Assembly (NCBI RefSeq): GCF_014805685.1 | Contig: NC_060896.1 | Coordinates: forward strand, 6,992,889 to 7,056,888 | Reading direction: 5' to 3' | Source of the DNA: Silurus meridionalis | Taxonomy: Eukaryota; Chordata; Actinopteri; Siluriformes; Siluridae | DNA length: 64,000 nucleotides | In this document: positions 1 to 19,836 of the stretch, piece by piece | How the letters are laid out: each line of letters opens with the position of its first letter | Position numbering within the stretch: the first letter of the stretch is position 1 | Made by a program: the position numbers and the translations under genes | The notes under the pieces: model-generated | Told to the model about the DNA's origin: nothing | What the model saw: only the letters and a program-made list of their open reading frames with translations | Databases searched by the model: none

Positions 1-96
1 TGAATTGCTATTACTCTGATGTAATGCGAAACATTGGTGCCTGGCTGCATCCACAATCATATCATTATGACTATATTTTTGTGCATGTGTGAACAG

Positions 97-6945
<6,849 letters not shown>

Positions 6946-6959
6946 AGGCACCGAGACTG

Positions 6960-6963
<4 letters not shown>

Positions 6964-7025
<62 letters not shown>
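6964..7025 (+). repeat. (CA)n microsatellite in cpt1b 3' UTR
   Basis: About 31 uninterrupted CA units, starting 19 bases after the stop codon. It would be transcribed in the 3' UTR and is likely length-polymorphic. Confidence 0.95.
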
Positions 7026-7026
<1 letters not shown>

Positions 7027-7111
7027 CTGGTCCAAAATACCACTTCAAGCAATCAGGATGAACCTGCTGAAAAAAGCCAAATGTAAAAATATTGTACAGA
7101 CATTTATATGT

Positions 7112-7117
7112 AATAAA
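7112..7117 (+). terminator. Candidate poly(A) signal of the cpt1b-like gene
   Basis: AATAAA lies 167 bases after the stop codon, just past a (CA)n tract in the 3' UTR. It is the first canonical hexamer after the stop. Transcript evidence is absent. Confidence 0.45.
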
Positions 7118-7159
7118 TAATATTGTGACATTTATATTTACCAAACTTAAATATATATT

Positions 7160-7910
7160 TATTTTCTTCTTCTTCTTCTTCTTTCGGCTGCTCCCATTAG
7201 GGGTCGCCACAGCGGATCTTCCGTCTCCATACCCCTCTGTCCTCTACATCTGCCTCTTTCAAACCAACCACCTTCATGTCTTCCCTCACCACATCCATAA
7301 ACCTCCTCCTTGGCCTTACTGGCTCCATCCTCAGCATTCTCCTACCGCTATATTATCCATGTCCCTCTTCTGCACATGTCCAAACCATCTCAATCTTATT
7401 TAAATGTGTATTCAACTTCCAGCTTCACGTTCATCACTCTATCAGAAACTCTCTTCACCTCCACTACACTCTTACTGTACACTTTCTTCATAATCACCCC
7501 TACACTATTTATTTTTCCATCCACTCCATGATAGAACAGTTTACCCCCCCTCCAATGTTCCTGGCCTTACTCCTGTTCCACTTGGTCTCCTGAACACACA
7601 TCATATCTACCTTTCTCCTCTGAACCATATGAGCCAAGTCTCTTCCTTTATCATAGTACCAACATTTAAAGTACCAACCCAAACCTCCACTCTCCTACAC
7701 TCCTCCTTTTCCTCCTCTCCTTCGGCCAAAAGTAGCCCAATTTCCACCGGTACTGTTGGCTAACAATACCCGTGGGGTCGTTGGTAACTGGGGATTTGAC
7801 CGATCCAGTATGAAATTCTGATTTGAAATCCGCTTTTTTGATTTGGCATGTTTTATGCTGGATGCCCTTCCAAACACAACCCTCACCATTTATCTGGGCT
7901 TGGGACCGGC
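7160..7910 (-). mobile_element. Internally deleted RTE-type LINE fragment
   Basis: Read on the minus strand. 7905-7690 is a leader also found in the SINE at 56.5 kb. Next comes a decayed endonuclease N-terminus, with VGTLNVGTM-like and MCVQETKWNRS-like motifs around 7690-7560. It then jumps to the 3' terminal region (7390-7175), ending in CCGCTGTGGCGACCCC and a (GAA)n tail at 7163-7180. The reverse transcriptase between the two is missing. The QETKW motif is the usual start of an APE-type endonuclease. Clade is inferred. Confidence 0.7.
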
Positions 7911-9181
7911 GTTACATATATATTTCTTTTATTTTATTTAATATATTTACAAATATATAAACTAGGGCTAAAACTGACATATCGTGAAAAAATAGATGCT
8001 GGCATAAGGCTTAAAAGATACATTTGCAGCCCTGAGTAACATGCTGATGACATGTATAATTGTAAATATTTGTATGTTAATAAGCATGCTGATTCCTTTA
8101 ACAGGTGACAAAATAGGATCATGATCCACTACTTGATTCATGCATACTGTAATAAATAAATAAATGGATGACGTATTTAAGTACAAGTAAAGATGTAAAG
8201 AGTTTCCTACTATGTATTACTACCCGCTTCAAAGCACTTTGATTGCACAGATAATAAAAAAAAGCATAAATAAATATAAATGTAATAAAGTTTTTTTCTG
8301 GAAATGGTTCTGTATGCTGTGCTACTGGTCATGTATTCATGTACTGCTATTTCTTCCAAACAAACAGAGGCACACATTTCCAAGAAATAAAAAAAAAAGA
8401 TCAGATTTATTCAAGGGGCATAAAGATATATGTTACTGTTGGTGAATCAAAAAAAAAAAAAAGGGAAGAGAGCGCGACATAGAGGGGGAATAATAGGGTT
8501 TTGTATAGGGGAATATAAAAACTCTATCACAGAAGAACTGAATTCTGTTCTAAACAGTGAACGTCTTACAATATATAAACTGCATCGACACTGTTTACAT
8601 TCATCACCATTATAGGCAGACACGGTACACCTTGAAAGATAGGGGACAGTGTTTAATCACTTCTGATTCTTTCAGCCCGTTAAAAAAAAAAAAACAGGCA
8701 TGGGTCACTTTATTTAGATTAGTCCAGGGACATATTATACAAAAGTAAAAAAAAAAAAACCACTCACTTTGTCTATCGCTCAACATATTGGCTACAGTCT
8801 GAACTACTGCTGGCACGTGGAGCGTCCAAAGCAAAACAATATATATTGCTATAATGTACGCTTGTCAGTGGGCCATTATGGGTGAACTGGGGCATAATTT
8901 CCAATTGAAAAGGAGTAGAAGAGATTCATAATGAACCACAGTATCAGATTATCACCATACTCTTCATTCACTGTAGAAGCTGCCATAAAATTGGGTGCTT
9001 CTGTGACATTTTGTAACAGAAAACATACTGATGCAAAAAAAATTCCCTGTTACTTTTTTTTTTTAACTCTTAAGTGTGTCCATGTAGTATCTGCCGGAAG
9101 GTCATAGTGGGCAGTTGGTGTGTTTCTACGCTGTGGTGGTGCTAGAGCGTGCTAAATGTTCAAGAGTTGTGGGGGTCAGCT
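7911..9181. other. Intergenic space between convergent cpt1b and sephs1
   Basis: AT-rich, with several poly(A)/poly(T) runs. The right part must include the sephs1 3' UTR (minus strand), whose end I cannot place. No other gene is recognisable. Confidence 0.6.
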
Positions 9182-11845
9182 TTAGGATGTTGTTCCCGGG
9201 GTGGTGTTGACGTTCTGCGTGGCCACCTGGGGTGCAACCTCGATGATGCGGGGTTTGTCGATAATGCGGGCTGTGCGGTTGCCTTTCTCTACGATGCCGA
9301 TGATCCAGGCCTGGTGTCCCTCACCGTATTTTGGAGATTTGATCTCTGCGCAGAAGCGAGCGGCTTGCTCACGCGGGAGACAGATCAGCAGACCTCCTGG
9401 AGGCGAGAAAAACCCAGACAAAAAAGAAACTGAACTGTGTGTTTAAAAAAAGCTGAATTAAATCAAGGCTTTGTGGTTTATTTATTTATTTATTTTAAGA
9501 GGCAAATTTATTAATTTTAACAACAAATTTCTAATTCAAATATAATGCAAGTAGGCCTGAAACGATTTCTCAATTAACTCAAGTAATTTAAATACAAAAT
9601 AATAATAATCGAGGCAAATTCTTTGCATCAATGCTTCGATTCGGTTATTTAACTACACAAGAAGCATTGTGTTTCCCACACGGACCATTATTACTGACGC
9701 ACCACCTGCTAAAGTCTAGACCGCTCTGGACAGGTAACACAGAAGACAATGCAGAATGTACTTTCTCAGAGTATTTGGAAATTGATTTTTATATTTTAAT
9801 GATTTTTTATTTCTGTTTGCATTTGGTTTGTAATATGGTTTAAATAAAAAAAATATTTTTTATTAAAATAAAAATGTAATGCACTAGGGTTTAAATTTCA
9901 CAGATATTATCTGCAGCCCACACATGCAAGTAGGTGTTGGTGGTGATGTGTTGGTCACGCTCACGGACACCATATTGGTGAATAAAACAATTTTATTTCT
10001 AAATAAAGCTAAAAGATCTCTGACCTGAGGTCTCCGGGCAGGTGCCGTGCATTAGGCCGAACATGTTCCCGCAGGCTTTGCTGACGGCAGCCATCTTGGC
10101 GAGGACGGGTAGGTTATGGATGACGAAGGAGACTTCGGTGCGCTGCTGTCTGGCGAGGTTCTGCGCATGACCCAAAATGCCGAAGCCCGTGATGTCGGTG
10201 GCCGCGTGTGCGTTGAACGTGTGCATCAGACCTGCCGCTGGAGACGGAATGGAGAGTCAGCACGAGTGTGTTTCACTTGGTGTGTGAATGCTGTGATTTG
10301 TAAGTGCCCTGTACTGACCTGTTCTGTTAAGCCTGGCCATGTTTAACATGGCCTCCTGATAGGCTAGCTCCACATCCTCTTGTGTCACTACTAGCTTGAT
10401 CTTGTTCCATTTCTCTGGCTGGAACACACAATAAACCACCACATATTTGAATGTTAATCATCGTTGTACTTCATAAATGACCTAGATCACTATTATTTAC
10501 AATATAATAAACTTCAGATGTTATTCTCATCATGTTATAAACATTAAAACCAGCTGGCACCAAAATATATAGAGTACGATTTCATACGAGTTTGCATGAG
10601 TTTCCATTGCATATGAGGATAAAGATAATAAACACTCACGATGTCCAGCCACTGGTGCACTGCGACTGCTACTTGAGTGCCGAGAGGTTTGGTAAGAACC
10701 AACACATCACCTGGCACTGCATTGTCTGGCCTTTAACACAAAAAGAGACACATGAGATACTAATGCATGGATCGTATAATGACAATCAGCTGAAGCAATG
10801 AGATGGAAAAGAAAGGGAAGCAGATAGAGAAAAGCTCACATGATGAACTCGTTCGGTTGGCACACTGTTGTGGCCACGCCTCCAAGTACAATCCAGGGGT
10901 TCACAACTGTCTGACCGCCGGTCACTGAGGTGCCTGCCTCCTCTGCTGCATCCTTAAAACCTTGGATGATAAGCGGCATCACCTTGTCCCTCTCCTTCAC
11001 AAAGGCACATCAGAAATTACATCAGAGTAAAATCACTCGTGGGAATCGTTTTTAACGTTCTTGAATGTTTCCACGTCTTACCTTTTCTGAGAGTTTGTTA
11101 CTAACACCCAACAACATCAACATGTTATCACACTCGGTAACCCCCATGGCGTACAGGTCACTCAAGACGTTAGCACATGCAATTCTGCCCTGCGGGGGAC
11201 GACATTACACTGTGTATATTACTTCTGTCATTTACATTCAAACGGATTGTTTCTCCAACATAACATTTATTCCTTTATATTGCACACATTATTGTGTCAA
11301 CCATTTTACAAATCATCATTAAAGGAGCTTTTTTAAGAGTACAAAAACGCTACCATCATGTAAGGGTCGTCCACTATAGGGTAGATGTAGTCTGTGGTCT
11401 GTACTAGTGAAAGGCCGCCGTGTCTCAGAGGAATCACACAGGTGTCCATGCCGATGCCTGTATCACATCACAATTTGTCAAAACCCCAATCGCATCAGTC
11501 CAAATGCTCATAGAACACAATAATAATTTCAAAATGGTATAAGATTCAGTCCCAGACAAGCAATACACAACTAATAACCTTATTAATACATACTCTATTA
11601 TGACTTAATACTCTACCAAGACTTCAGAAAAGTAATGTGTACAGTTACAAACCCAGTCTGGGCATAACGGCCCCAAGGAACTGCTCGTCCTCCTGATAAT
11701 GGTTCTCCTGCAAAGACTCCAGAAGTTTTTGAAGTACATCCTGAGGAACTTTGCAGCCGGTGCCTTTAAGCTCTGTGAAGCGCGTTAATCTGAAGTTCTT
11801 GTCCAATTCGTAACTCTCTGGGTTAAAAGCCTCCCGCACTGACAT
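9182..11845 (-). CDS. sephs1: Selenophosphate synthetase 1 (SEPHS1), complete
   Basis: Member of the selenophosphate synthetase (SelD/PurM-like ATPase) family. Coding exons in transcript order: 11845-11653, 11457-11354, 11189-11082, 10994-10840, 10730-10640, 10418-10319, 10237-10025, 9396-9182. They join in phase to 392 codons plus stop, the length of human SEPHS1. The start [15 protein letters not shown] matches the family. [10 protein letters not shown] carries Thr where SEPHS2/SelD have Sec or Cys, which identifies SEPHS1; this form is thought not to make selenophosphate from selenide and acts in redox homeostasis. [18 protein letters not shown] and the C-terminal [12 protein letters not shown] are intact. 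The frame is open upstream to 11953, but an acceptor at 11903-11904 shows that the exon starts at 11902, so 11846-11902 is 5' UTR. Convergent with cpt1b. Confidence 0.97.
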
Positions 11846-11902
11846 GGTGGAGAGATTTACCGGAGCCCACACCCGTCTACACAACACCTTACTGAACAGC
11901 AG

Positions 11903-13590
11903 CTGGAAACAGAGAGAAGAAAAAGGGGATGAGAGAACAGAACAAAAAAACACAACTCACGATTCTGTCCTTCACATACAATTAACACAGGCAAAGCTGT
12001 GACTTTACATCGATCGAGAATCAAGACAACGGTTTCGCAACAGAAAGGTCATATCAGGGATTTCCTGAAAGAAAAAAAAAAAAAAGAAATGAAAGTATAT
12101 AATCACTGTAGTATACGTGAAACACAGAAAACTTCAGAAAGCGCTGTTATGACAAACCACAACACGTCATCATTGACTGCTTTCCTACAGCTGCCCAGAT
12201 ATTTATATTAAAATATGCAAAATATAATAATAATTATTGATTTTTTTTAAAATACATTCCTGATACTTTTTTAACTTTTTTTAAAGCATTTAGAAATATG
12301 AATGTTAAGTAGTTTCAATTAGGGGACGTATTTAAGACCAAACAAATGCATAAACAAATAGATGAATAGTATGTTACTTTAAAAAAAAGTTTTAAGCCAC
12401 ACCCCCTCAGTGTACAGTGGATTTTTGCATCCTAATTTACATAAATAATTAGCATATTCATTCTGGATGAGTAAAGTGTTAAAATCATTTAATTTTGAAT
12501 TTCTTTTCTTTGTTCTCTATGATAAAGTTGTAAAAATATCAAAACAGGTGACAGTGACAAGAGGCTTTGGAGTAACTGAGTGTTCAGGCAGGTAGGACTG
12601 AAGTCCCAAACCACTACTTCTTTCGGCTTCTCCCATTAGAGGTCACCACAGCGGATCATCCGTCTCCATACCCCCCTGTCCTCTACATCTGCCTCTTTCA
12701 ACCCAACTACCTGCATGTCTTCCCTCAACACATCCATAAACCTCCTGCTTGGTCTTCCTCTTTTCCTCGTTCCTGGTGGCTCCATCCTCAGCATTCTCCT
12801 ACTGATATACCCCATGTCCCTCCTCTGCACATGTCCAAACCATCTCAAACACACCTCCCTCACCTTGTCTACAAAATGTCCTACATGCTTTGTCCCAAAC
12901 TAAATACAGGAATTTACATTTGTGTAGGAAAAAACTAATTTTAAATAGTGCTTTCCTTAGTTTATATCAAAGTCGTGATATAAATTGTGTGATGAACCTT
13001 TTTGGCATCTTTGTGTGCGTGTTTTCATCCTCAGCACCACATGTTCCTCCACAAGGAGTCTCGTGAATATCTTATTTAAAATAAAAGCTTTGGCAGGATA
13101 AAAGAGATGAAGTGGATTATAAAGATGCATCCTTGACCTTTTTGATGATTACAGATGTGCGGCTTGTGCACACGCGCGCGCTCTCACACACACACAAGTC
13201 AGAAGAAAGACGAGAACGAGACCAGTGAAGTCCAGCCTCTAGTCTACTCCCCTTTAAAAACGCGCGCGCACAGGCACACACAAACACACCTGTTTCAGCG
13301 CCCTTAGAAACACACACACACTTTCAATGCTCCTTGCACTTATGTACAGTTTACGAATGCGCATATATTTACAGTGTTTCGCTTTCTGATTTATATGCAT
13401 GCACGCATAAACACACTCTCGCTCGCGCGCGCTAAAAGTGTTGATCTGAGCTCTGCAGTTTACTCGTGTTTCTACTGAAGGAGTGAAATGAAGATGCATT
13501 AGATACTTTGTGTGTGTGTGTGTGTGTGTGTGTGTCGCTACACGTGTGCGTTAATAAAAACCCCCTCTATCCGCGCCTAATCAAACTTTT
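11903..13590 (-). other. Probable first intron of sephs1
   Basis: The acceptor at 11903-11904 requires an upstream non-coding exon, most likely in the CpG-rich region beyond 13.6 kb. The interval holds one LINE fragment (12617-12905), poly(A) runs, CG/CA dinucleotide clusters near 13165-13430 and (TG)n at 13508-13534. No coding exon is seen. Confidence 0.6.
12617..12905 (-). mobile_element. RTE-type LINE 3' fragment
   Basis: Minus-strand reading gives the C-terminal part of the LINE protein (LRWFGHVQRRDMGYISRRML, RRFMDVLREDMQV) up to the conserved 3' end CCGCTGTGGTGACCTC. The same segment is present at 21.95-22.3 kb. Confidence 0.8.
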
Positions 13591-14215
13591 TTTTACAGGT
13601 CTCGTGCACGACCGAGAGGCTGCAACTGTTTATAAAATGTCGGCGGCGGAAAAAAAATTAACCCTTAAGGCCCCCCACGCCATTGGAGGTGCGTCGAAGT
13701 CAAAATAACGCACGCCAGCGACAGTCCCGCGCGCTCTGCGCCATTCCCGTACACTCCGGCGCGTTCGGGGACGCCTAAACGAGCTCCCACGACACTTTGA
13801 GCGGTGTGCCGCGGTTTTATTTGTACCTCATTTCCCCTTTAATTGTGCAGCTACGTTTACTGCTTACCGGTTTCGCTTTAGTGGCGCCTCCCGATAGAAG
13901 AAAAGGCGACGCTCCCACAATGCATTGCGCGCACAACGGGCGCCCTTGGCGGCCGCCTGATAAGAAATAAAAGGCGACTCGTGGCGTGTACCGCCGTTGA
14001 CCGGGTAACGTTCACGACACGCTCGGCAAGGTTTAGCTGCGAGGACAAGAAATATACTCTTCGAAGCCCGGGTTCAGGGGCACACGAGTCGAGCCGAAGA
14101 GGGATGACGGTAAACAATCCGGAGCACAAAGGGTCCTAATATGGCGCTTTGGCGCCGTGACGTCCCCTTTAAGGGCGTTTGAAGTGTGGCGACGGAAAGT
14201 AAAAAAAACACCATG
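13590..14215 (-). promoter_or_regulatory. CpG-rich region, candidate sephs1 promoter / first exon
   Basis: This stretch is much richer in CG dinucleotides than its surroundings (GCGCGCG and GGCGCC clusters) and lies upstream of sephs1. It contains a CRE-like GTGACGTC at 14157-14164. The part 13982-14215 also occurs at 28.10-28.33 kb. The exact transcription start is not visible. Confidence 0.5.
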
Positions 14216-14608
14216 TACCTTTAATTGGGTCTTTTGTCCATTATTCATTAGGTTCAGGCAGAGGTTGAGTGAACAATCATGACAACAATAATTACATTTT
14301 CTTTATATATATAAAATTTCCAGTAATATTGTATTGAAAATCCGAGAGTTAACTGTTATGGTCTTTACATTTATAATGAGGAATATAATTAATTATTATA
14401 CATAAGAATTAGCCAGATATGGCCAATTATATTTGTATTTTACATATAAAAACTTAATAATAATTATATAACAAACTATATATATATATATATATATAAT
14501 CTTTAAAAAATTAATATAATTAAAGAATACGTCTCCCAGAATAAGCATTACAAACTACGTATACCTGAACTCTCTTTGTCATGTTACATCTATTTGTGAT
14601 ATTAATGT

Positions 14609-14610
14609 TG

Positions 14611-14672
<62 letters not shown>
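14609..14672. repeat. (TA)n microsatellite
   Basis: Uninterrupted TA units next to an inverted-repeat arm at 14673-14750. Confidence 0.95.
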
Positions 14673-14676
<4 letters not shown>

Positions 14677-14750
14677 TCGAAAAGTATATAGTAATATTCA
14701 CAATAGAATATAGATAACATATCAAATGTTGAAAGTGAGACATTTTGAAA
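14673..14750. repeat. Inverted-repeat arm paired with 16649-16726
   Basis: This 78 bp arm is the reverse complement, almost perfectly, of 16649-16726. Each arm abuts a (TA)n tract, so 14609-16790 could fold as one long hairpin around the Tc1 relic. Confidence 0.85.
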
Positions 14751-15227
14751 TATATATATATATATATGTATAGTATCGAAAAGTCCAGAGATTTTTCTTA
14801 TAGTCTATACATTTATATTATACAAAATATTTTATGGTAAACTTGTAAAAAAAACATATAAAACTTAATAATAATTATATAACATCATCTATATGTCATC
14901 TTTAACAATGTAATATAAATAAAGAATACTTTCCCAACTATGCTTTACAGACTACCTATTTATAATAATAAGCAAAATAAAGAAATAATGTGTATGTTTC
15001 CTGTTACTGCATTTATTTATGTGATATTAATGTTGTAATGTTCTATATAATTGTGTTATATAAGATTTTTGGACTGTTTTACACTGATACAAACCCTCAC
15101 CATTGCTCTGGAGGACAATCTCACCCGGATGTTGTAGATTTTAACCGGTGCTGCTGCTGTAATCATAAACACTGTCCTCACTGTGCTCATCCCAGAACAT
15201 TTATTCATCGTCTGCTCATAAAAATCA

Positions 15228-16650
15228 TACAAACTCGATTCCAAAAAAGTTGGGACACTGTCCAAATTGTGAATAAAAACAGAATGCAATGATGTGGAAT
15301 TTTTACATTTCAGAATACAACATGACATATCAAATGTTTAAACTGGGAAAATGTATCATTTTAAGGGAAAAATAAGTTGATTTTAAATTTCATGGCATCA
15401 ACACTTCTCAAAAAAGTTGGGACAAGGCCATGTTTACCACTGTGTGGCATCCCCTCTTCTTTTTATAACAGTCTGCAAACGTACGGGGACTGAGAAGACA
15501 AGTTGCTCAAGTTTAGGAAAAGGAATGTTGTCCCATTCTTACAGGCTTCAACTGTCTTAGGTCTTCTTTGTCGCATCTTCCTCTTTATGATGCAGCAAAT
15601 GTTTTCTATGGGTGAAAGATCTGGACTGCAGGATGGCCATTTCAGTACCCGGATCCTTCTTCTATGCAGCCATTATGTTGTAATTGATGCAGTATATGGT
15701 CTGGCATTGTCATGTTGAAAAATGCAAGGTCTTTCCCGAAAAAGACGATGTCTGGATGGGAGCATATGTTGTTCTAGAACTTGGATATACCTTTCAGCAT
15801 TGATGGTGCTTTTCCAGATGTGTAAGCTGCCCATGCCACACGCACTCATGCAACCCCATACTATCAGAGATGCAGGCTTCTGAACTGAGCGCTGATAACA
15901 ACTTGGGTTGTCCTTATCCTCTTTAGTCCGGATGACATGGCATCCCAGTTTTTCAAAAAGAACTTCAAATTTTGATTCGTCTGACCACAGAACAGTTTTC
16001 CACTTTGCCACAGTCTATTTTAAATCAGCCTTGGCTCAGAGAAAACGCCTGCGCTCCTGGATCATGTTTAGATATGGCTTCTTTTTTGACCTATAGAGTT
16101 TTAGCCGGCAACAGCGAATAGCAGGGTGGAATGTGTTCACAGATAATGTTTTCTGGAAGTATTCCTAAACCCATGTTGTGATTTCCATTACAGTAGTATT
16201 CCTGTATGTGATGCAGTGCCGTCTAAGGGCCCGAAGATCACAGGCATCCAGTATGGTTTTCCGGCCTTGACCCTTACGCATAGAGATTGTTCCAGATTCT
16301 CTGAATCTTTGGATGATATGATGCACTGTAGATGATGATAACTTTAAACTCTTTGCAATTTTTTCTTTGAGAAACTCCTTTCTGATATTACTCCACTATT
16401 TTTCGCCGCAGCATTGGGGGAATTGGTGATCCTCTGCCCATCTTGACTTCTGAGAGACACTGCCACTCTGAGAGGCTCTTTTTATACCCAATCATGTTGC
16501 CCATTGACCTAATAAGTTGCAAATTTGTCCTTCAGGTGTTCCTTATATGTACATTTAACTTTTCTGGCCGCTTATTCCTACCTGTCCCAACTTTTTTGGA
16601 ATGTGTAGCTCTCATGAAATCCAAAATGAGCCAATATTTGGCATGACATT
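15228..16650 (-). mobile_element. Tc1-like DNA transposon relic
   Basis: The inverted ends TCCAAAAAAGTTGGGACA (15239-15256) and its complement (16583-16600) bound the element. The minus-strand frame 16011-15673 is a DDE transposase core: TVLWSDESKFEVL (first Asp), VWGCMSACGMGSLHIWK, then QHDNARPYTASITT (second Asp). After an in-frame stop near 15670 the frame resumes with CSPDLSPIEN (third acidic residue). The stop and upstream decay make it non-functional. Confidence 0.85.
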
Positions 16651-16722
16651 TCAAAATGTCTCACTTTCAACATTTGATATGTTATCTATATTCTATTGTG
16701 AATATTACTATATACTTTTCGA

Positions 16723-16726
<4 letters not shown>

Positions 16727-16790
<64 letters not shown>
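16727..16790. repeat. (TA)n microsatellite
   Basis: Uninterrupted TA units immediately right of the inverted arm 16649-16726. Confidence 0.95.
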
Positions 16791-16792
<2 letters not shown>

Positions 16793-16921
16793 TCATTAGA
16801 AACAAATTCGTGTCTACGATCTGAAGTGAGATGAAATCTACACCCTCCAGGGTTTAGAGGTTTCCTGTTTAACCTATGTGAGAGGAATGGGCACCTTGGC
16901 CTTTCTAAAAGACTATACAGT

Positions 16922-19779
16922 AGGGGTCACCAACATGGTGCCCGCGGACACCAGGTCGCTTGCAAGGACCACATGAGTCACCCAGGGGCCTTTTCTAAAG
17001 AATAGCTGTTTCCTATCTTGTTAAATCATTGTTGATAATTATTGTGAGAACATGATCAGTGTCTTCAAATAGATCAGGGGTGTCAAACTCAGTAGAACTA
17101 CAAACTACAAATCCGTGCCGATGTACAATTATATCCGGGGAGGTGATTTTATATAGATCTATTATTATTGTTATTAATGGTCCGGCGATGTGAAGCGCTG
17201 GTAACACAAACTACAGATCCCATAATGCAGCGCTTCAGCTGCCTTACCGAACACTAGACCACCTGGGAACATTCCAGCGTCAATCAAGTCGAGCTTCTGT
17301 TGATGTATTTAACCCTTTTTGTAAAGTTATTGTGAAACAGCGCCCCACAGTGGTGAAGAGAAAATTTGATTCTGAAAACAGAGCCTTTCAAAACCAATGA
17401 GATTCTGAGTAGATGTTTACTGACACTGCCGGTAAACACGTGTGTCTTATATGTGGAGCGAATGTGGCTGTAATTAAGGAATGAAGAAGGTGTAAGACGT
17501 CTGGTGTTTGACAGGATATATTTATATGGAGAGCAAAATATTTTAAGGTATTCAAAGTTTAAGATTATTTTTTATAAAATGGCATAAGACAGGGGTGTCA
17601 AACTCAATTTACCCTTAATTATATGTTATTATTAATAATTAATGATATTCATTTATGTCAGGGGTGTCAAACTCAATTGCACAGGGGGGCAAAACTCAAA
17701 GCACACTTTAGGTCGCGGGTAAAACATTTATTTAACACACTAAAACAATGTTTTTTGAACATAAATATGAATAAAAAAAAAAGACAGGAATATTATTCCA
17801 GAATAAATAAACTTAAACTTTAAATAACTTAAAATCTTTTGCTCTCCATTAATATATCTCGTGTCGAAATTATAGAAGTTAGAAATATGAACATGTTGCG
17901 AAAAAACCCTAAAAAAAAAAAAGGGCTTTTAAATAAACATTTAGATTTCTTTGCTCTTATGCAATTTTATAAAAAAAATAAACAAACTTTAAATTACTTA
18001 AAATATTTTGCTCTCCATAAAAATATCTCCTGTCAAACACCAGACGTCTCACAGCTTCATCATGCAGCTCTTCAGAAACTTCTCCCTCAGTAAATAAGCG
18101 GCTAATGTGACTCTGATTTCTCCTCTGTTTTCACACCAGCTTCACTTTGTGAATTTGCTCTGGTGAAAAACGTCTGCTGAAATGTCAGATTCTTCTTTAA
18201 CTCTTCTACTTTCAATTCAGTTCCTTAATTACAGCCACATTCGCTCCACAAATAAGACACAAGTGTTTACAGGTGTTGTGCCTAATTCAGACCCCCGGTC
18301 TGAAATCAACCCCCCTTCGCGTGCACGCGGACAGTACCGTCGTGTTTCCTGTAGATGGCACTAAAAACACGGAAGATTGAGTCAAATGTTTTTCTGATCC
18401 TCACGCTAAAAGATCAATTTGTAGAAAACGTATACAGCTTCCTGTAAATGGCAGAATAAACTCAGGAATGTAATCATTTGCTTTTAAAACCACCTGCGTG
18501 AATTCTAACCGCGTATTTATTTTGCGTGAATACCTAGACTCACTAAAATTACTCGGATACACGAGTAAAAAAAAATATTTAAAAAGTTAATTTCATTTTA
18601 TTAACATGGACATAACCTGACCCCCACCTTGCTGTGATACACCTACACAATTAATAATGTATGTGTAAAATATTACATTCAATCTAACAACATGTACAGC
18701 TGTATTATTTAGGGGGATATTATTTAGGCAAGCTGAATGTAAACCCCCTGCCTGAATTCTACCCCCCGCCCCTCTATTTTTTTTCCCCTCATACTCAGAG
18801 TTACCAAACTTTCTGTGATAAACCTACACAAGTAATAATACTTAATGCACAAAGTTTTGTTCGATTTATACAGACAGCTCTATTTTTCAAAATGTCCAAA
18901 TATCTCGAGCTCATGCATGTAAACTTACAAAACCATACAAAATAAAAATCCACTAATAGAAGAGGTGTATAAAAAGTGTTACTCCTTTATTTCTACTTTT
19001 GACCAGCATGACACAAAAAGTGCACTTGTGATGTCGCCTGGATACATGATTGGTGGTACCACCGATTGCAGCAGTCACAGGCAATCTGAAATGTAGAGAA
19101 GACATCATTTTCTTCAAGGCACTAGACAGACACTGTAACCAATTATTAAATTGTGATAATAGTGAATAATCTTGCCCATAGAAAACAGTAAATACCCAGT
19201 TATTATCACCACTTTTCTTCCCACAGACATGGCACAGCTGGCTCAGGTCATCTAAAATAACCAATTTAAGTGAGAAGATTATATGATTTGCATTGAATGT
19301 ACAGTCAGTGAATGTACATTCAAAATGTACATTGCAAAAGAAAATATATCCTATTTCAACCAAACGTACAGGTAAATTTCTGCCAAACAAGCAGGTAGTC
19401 AAATGAGTTGGTGAGGATGATGGCAGATATGTGTGGTGATTAAGAATGATGTGCAGTTAATGACTAGGGAAGAAATGTAGAGTGTAGAAGAGGCAGGCAT
19501 TCTTACTGCTGAACAGTTGTGCTCCTTTTTTTTTTTTTAAAGGCTGCTATGATTTTTTCAGGATTCATTTAAGAATGTAAAAAAAAAACAGCATTCATCT
19601 AAAATGGAAATCTTTTCTGAAATTATAGGCCTTTACAATCACTTTTTATTTAATTAACACGTCCTTGCTGAAAAAAAAGTAGGCTTTATTTTCAAAACAA
19701 AAAAAAAACATTCAGCACTGACCCAAACGTGTAGCGTATTTTCTTAAAAAAAAAAAAAATAAATAAAAATAATAAAATG

Positions 19780-19836
<57 letters not shown>

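Larger units (their letters stand above)
13816..15130. repeat. Segmental duplication, copy A, left part
   Basis: 13816-14345 matches 28008-28505 (TTATTTGTAC, CCGGGTAACGTTCACG, TCGAAGCCCGGGTTCAG in order). 14505-14612 and 14915-15130 match 28735-28960. Copies differ by point changes and microsatellite length. Confidence 0.85.

Noticed and set aside
9182..9421. Single-exon gene starting at the Met at 9421
   Set aside because: The first residues are intron; the acceptor at 9397-9398 and phase show it is the last sephs1 exon.
13878..14248. Minus-strand open frames conserved between 14.0 and 28.2 kb
   Set aside because: Conservation is explained by the segmental duplication and the frames change by substitutions and an insertion; no known protein is resembled.
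18953..19402. 149-codon open frame on the minus strand
   Set aside because: It lies in the spacer of a composite mobile element, has no recognised domain and no splice or promoter context. Length alone is not enough in AT-rich DNA.
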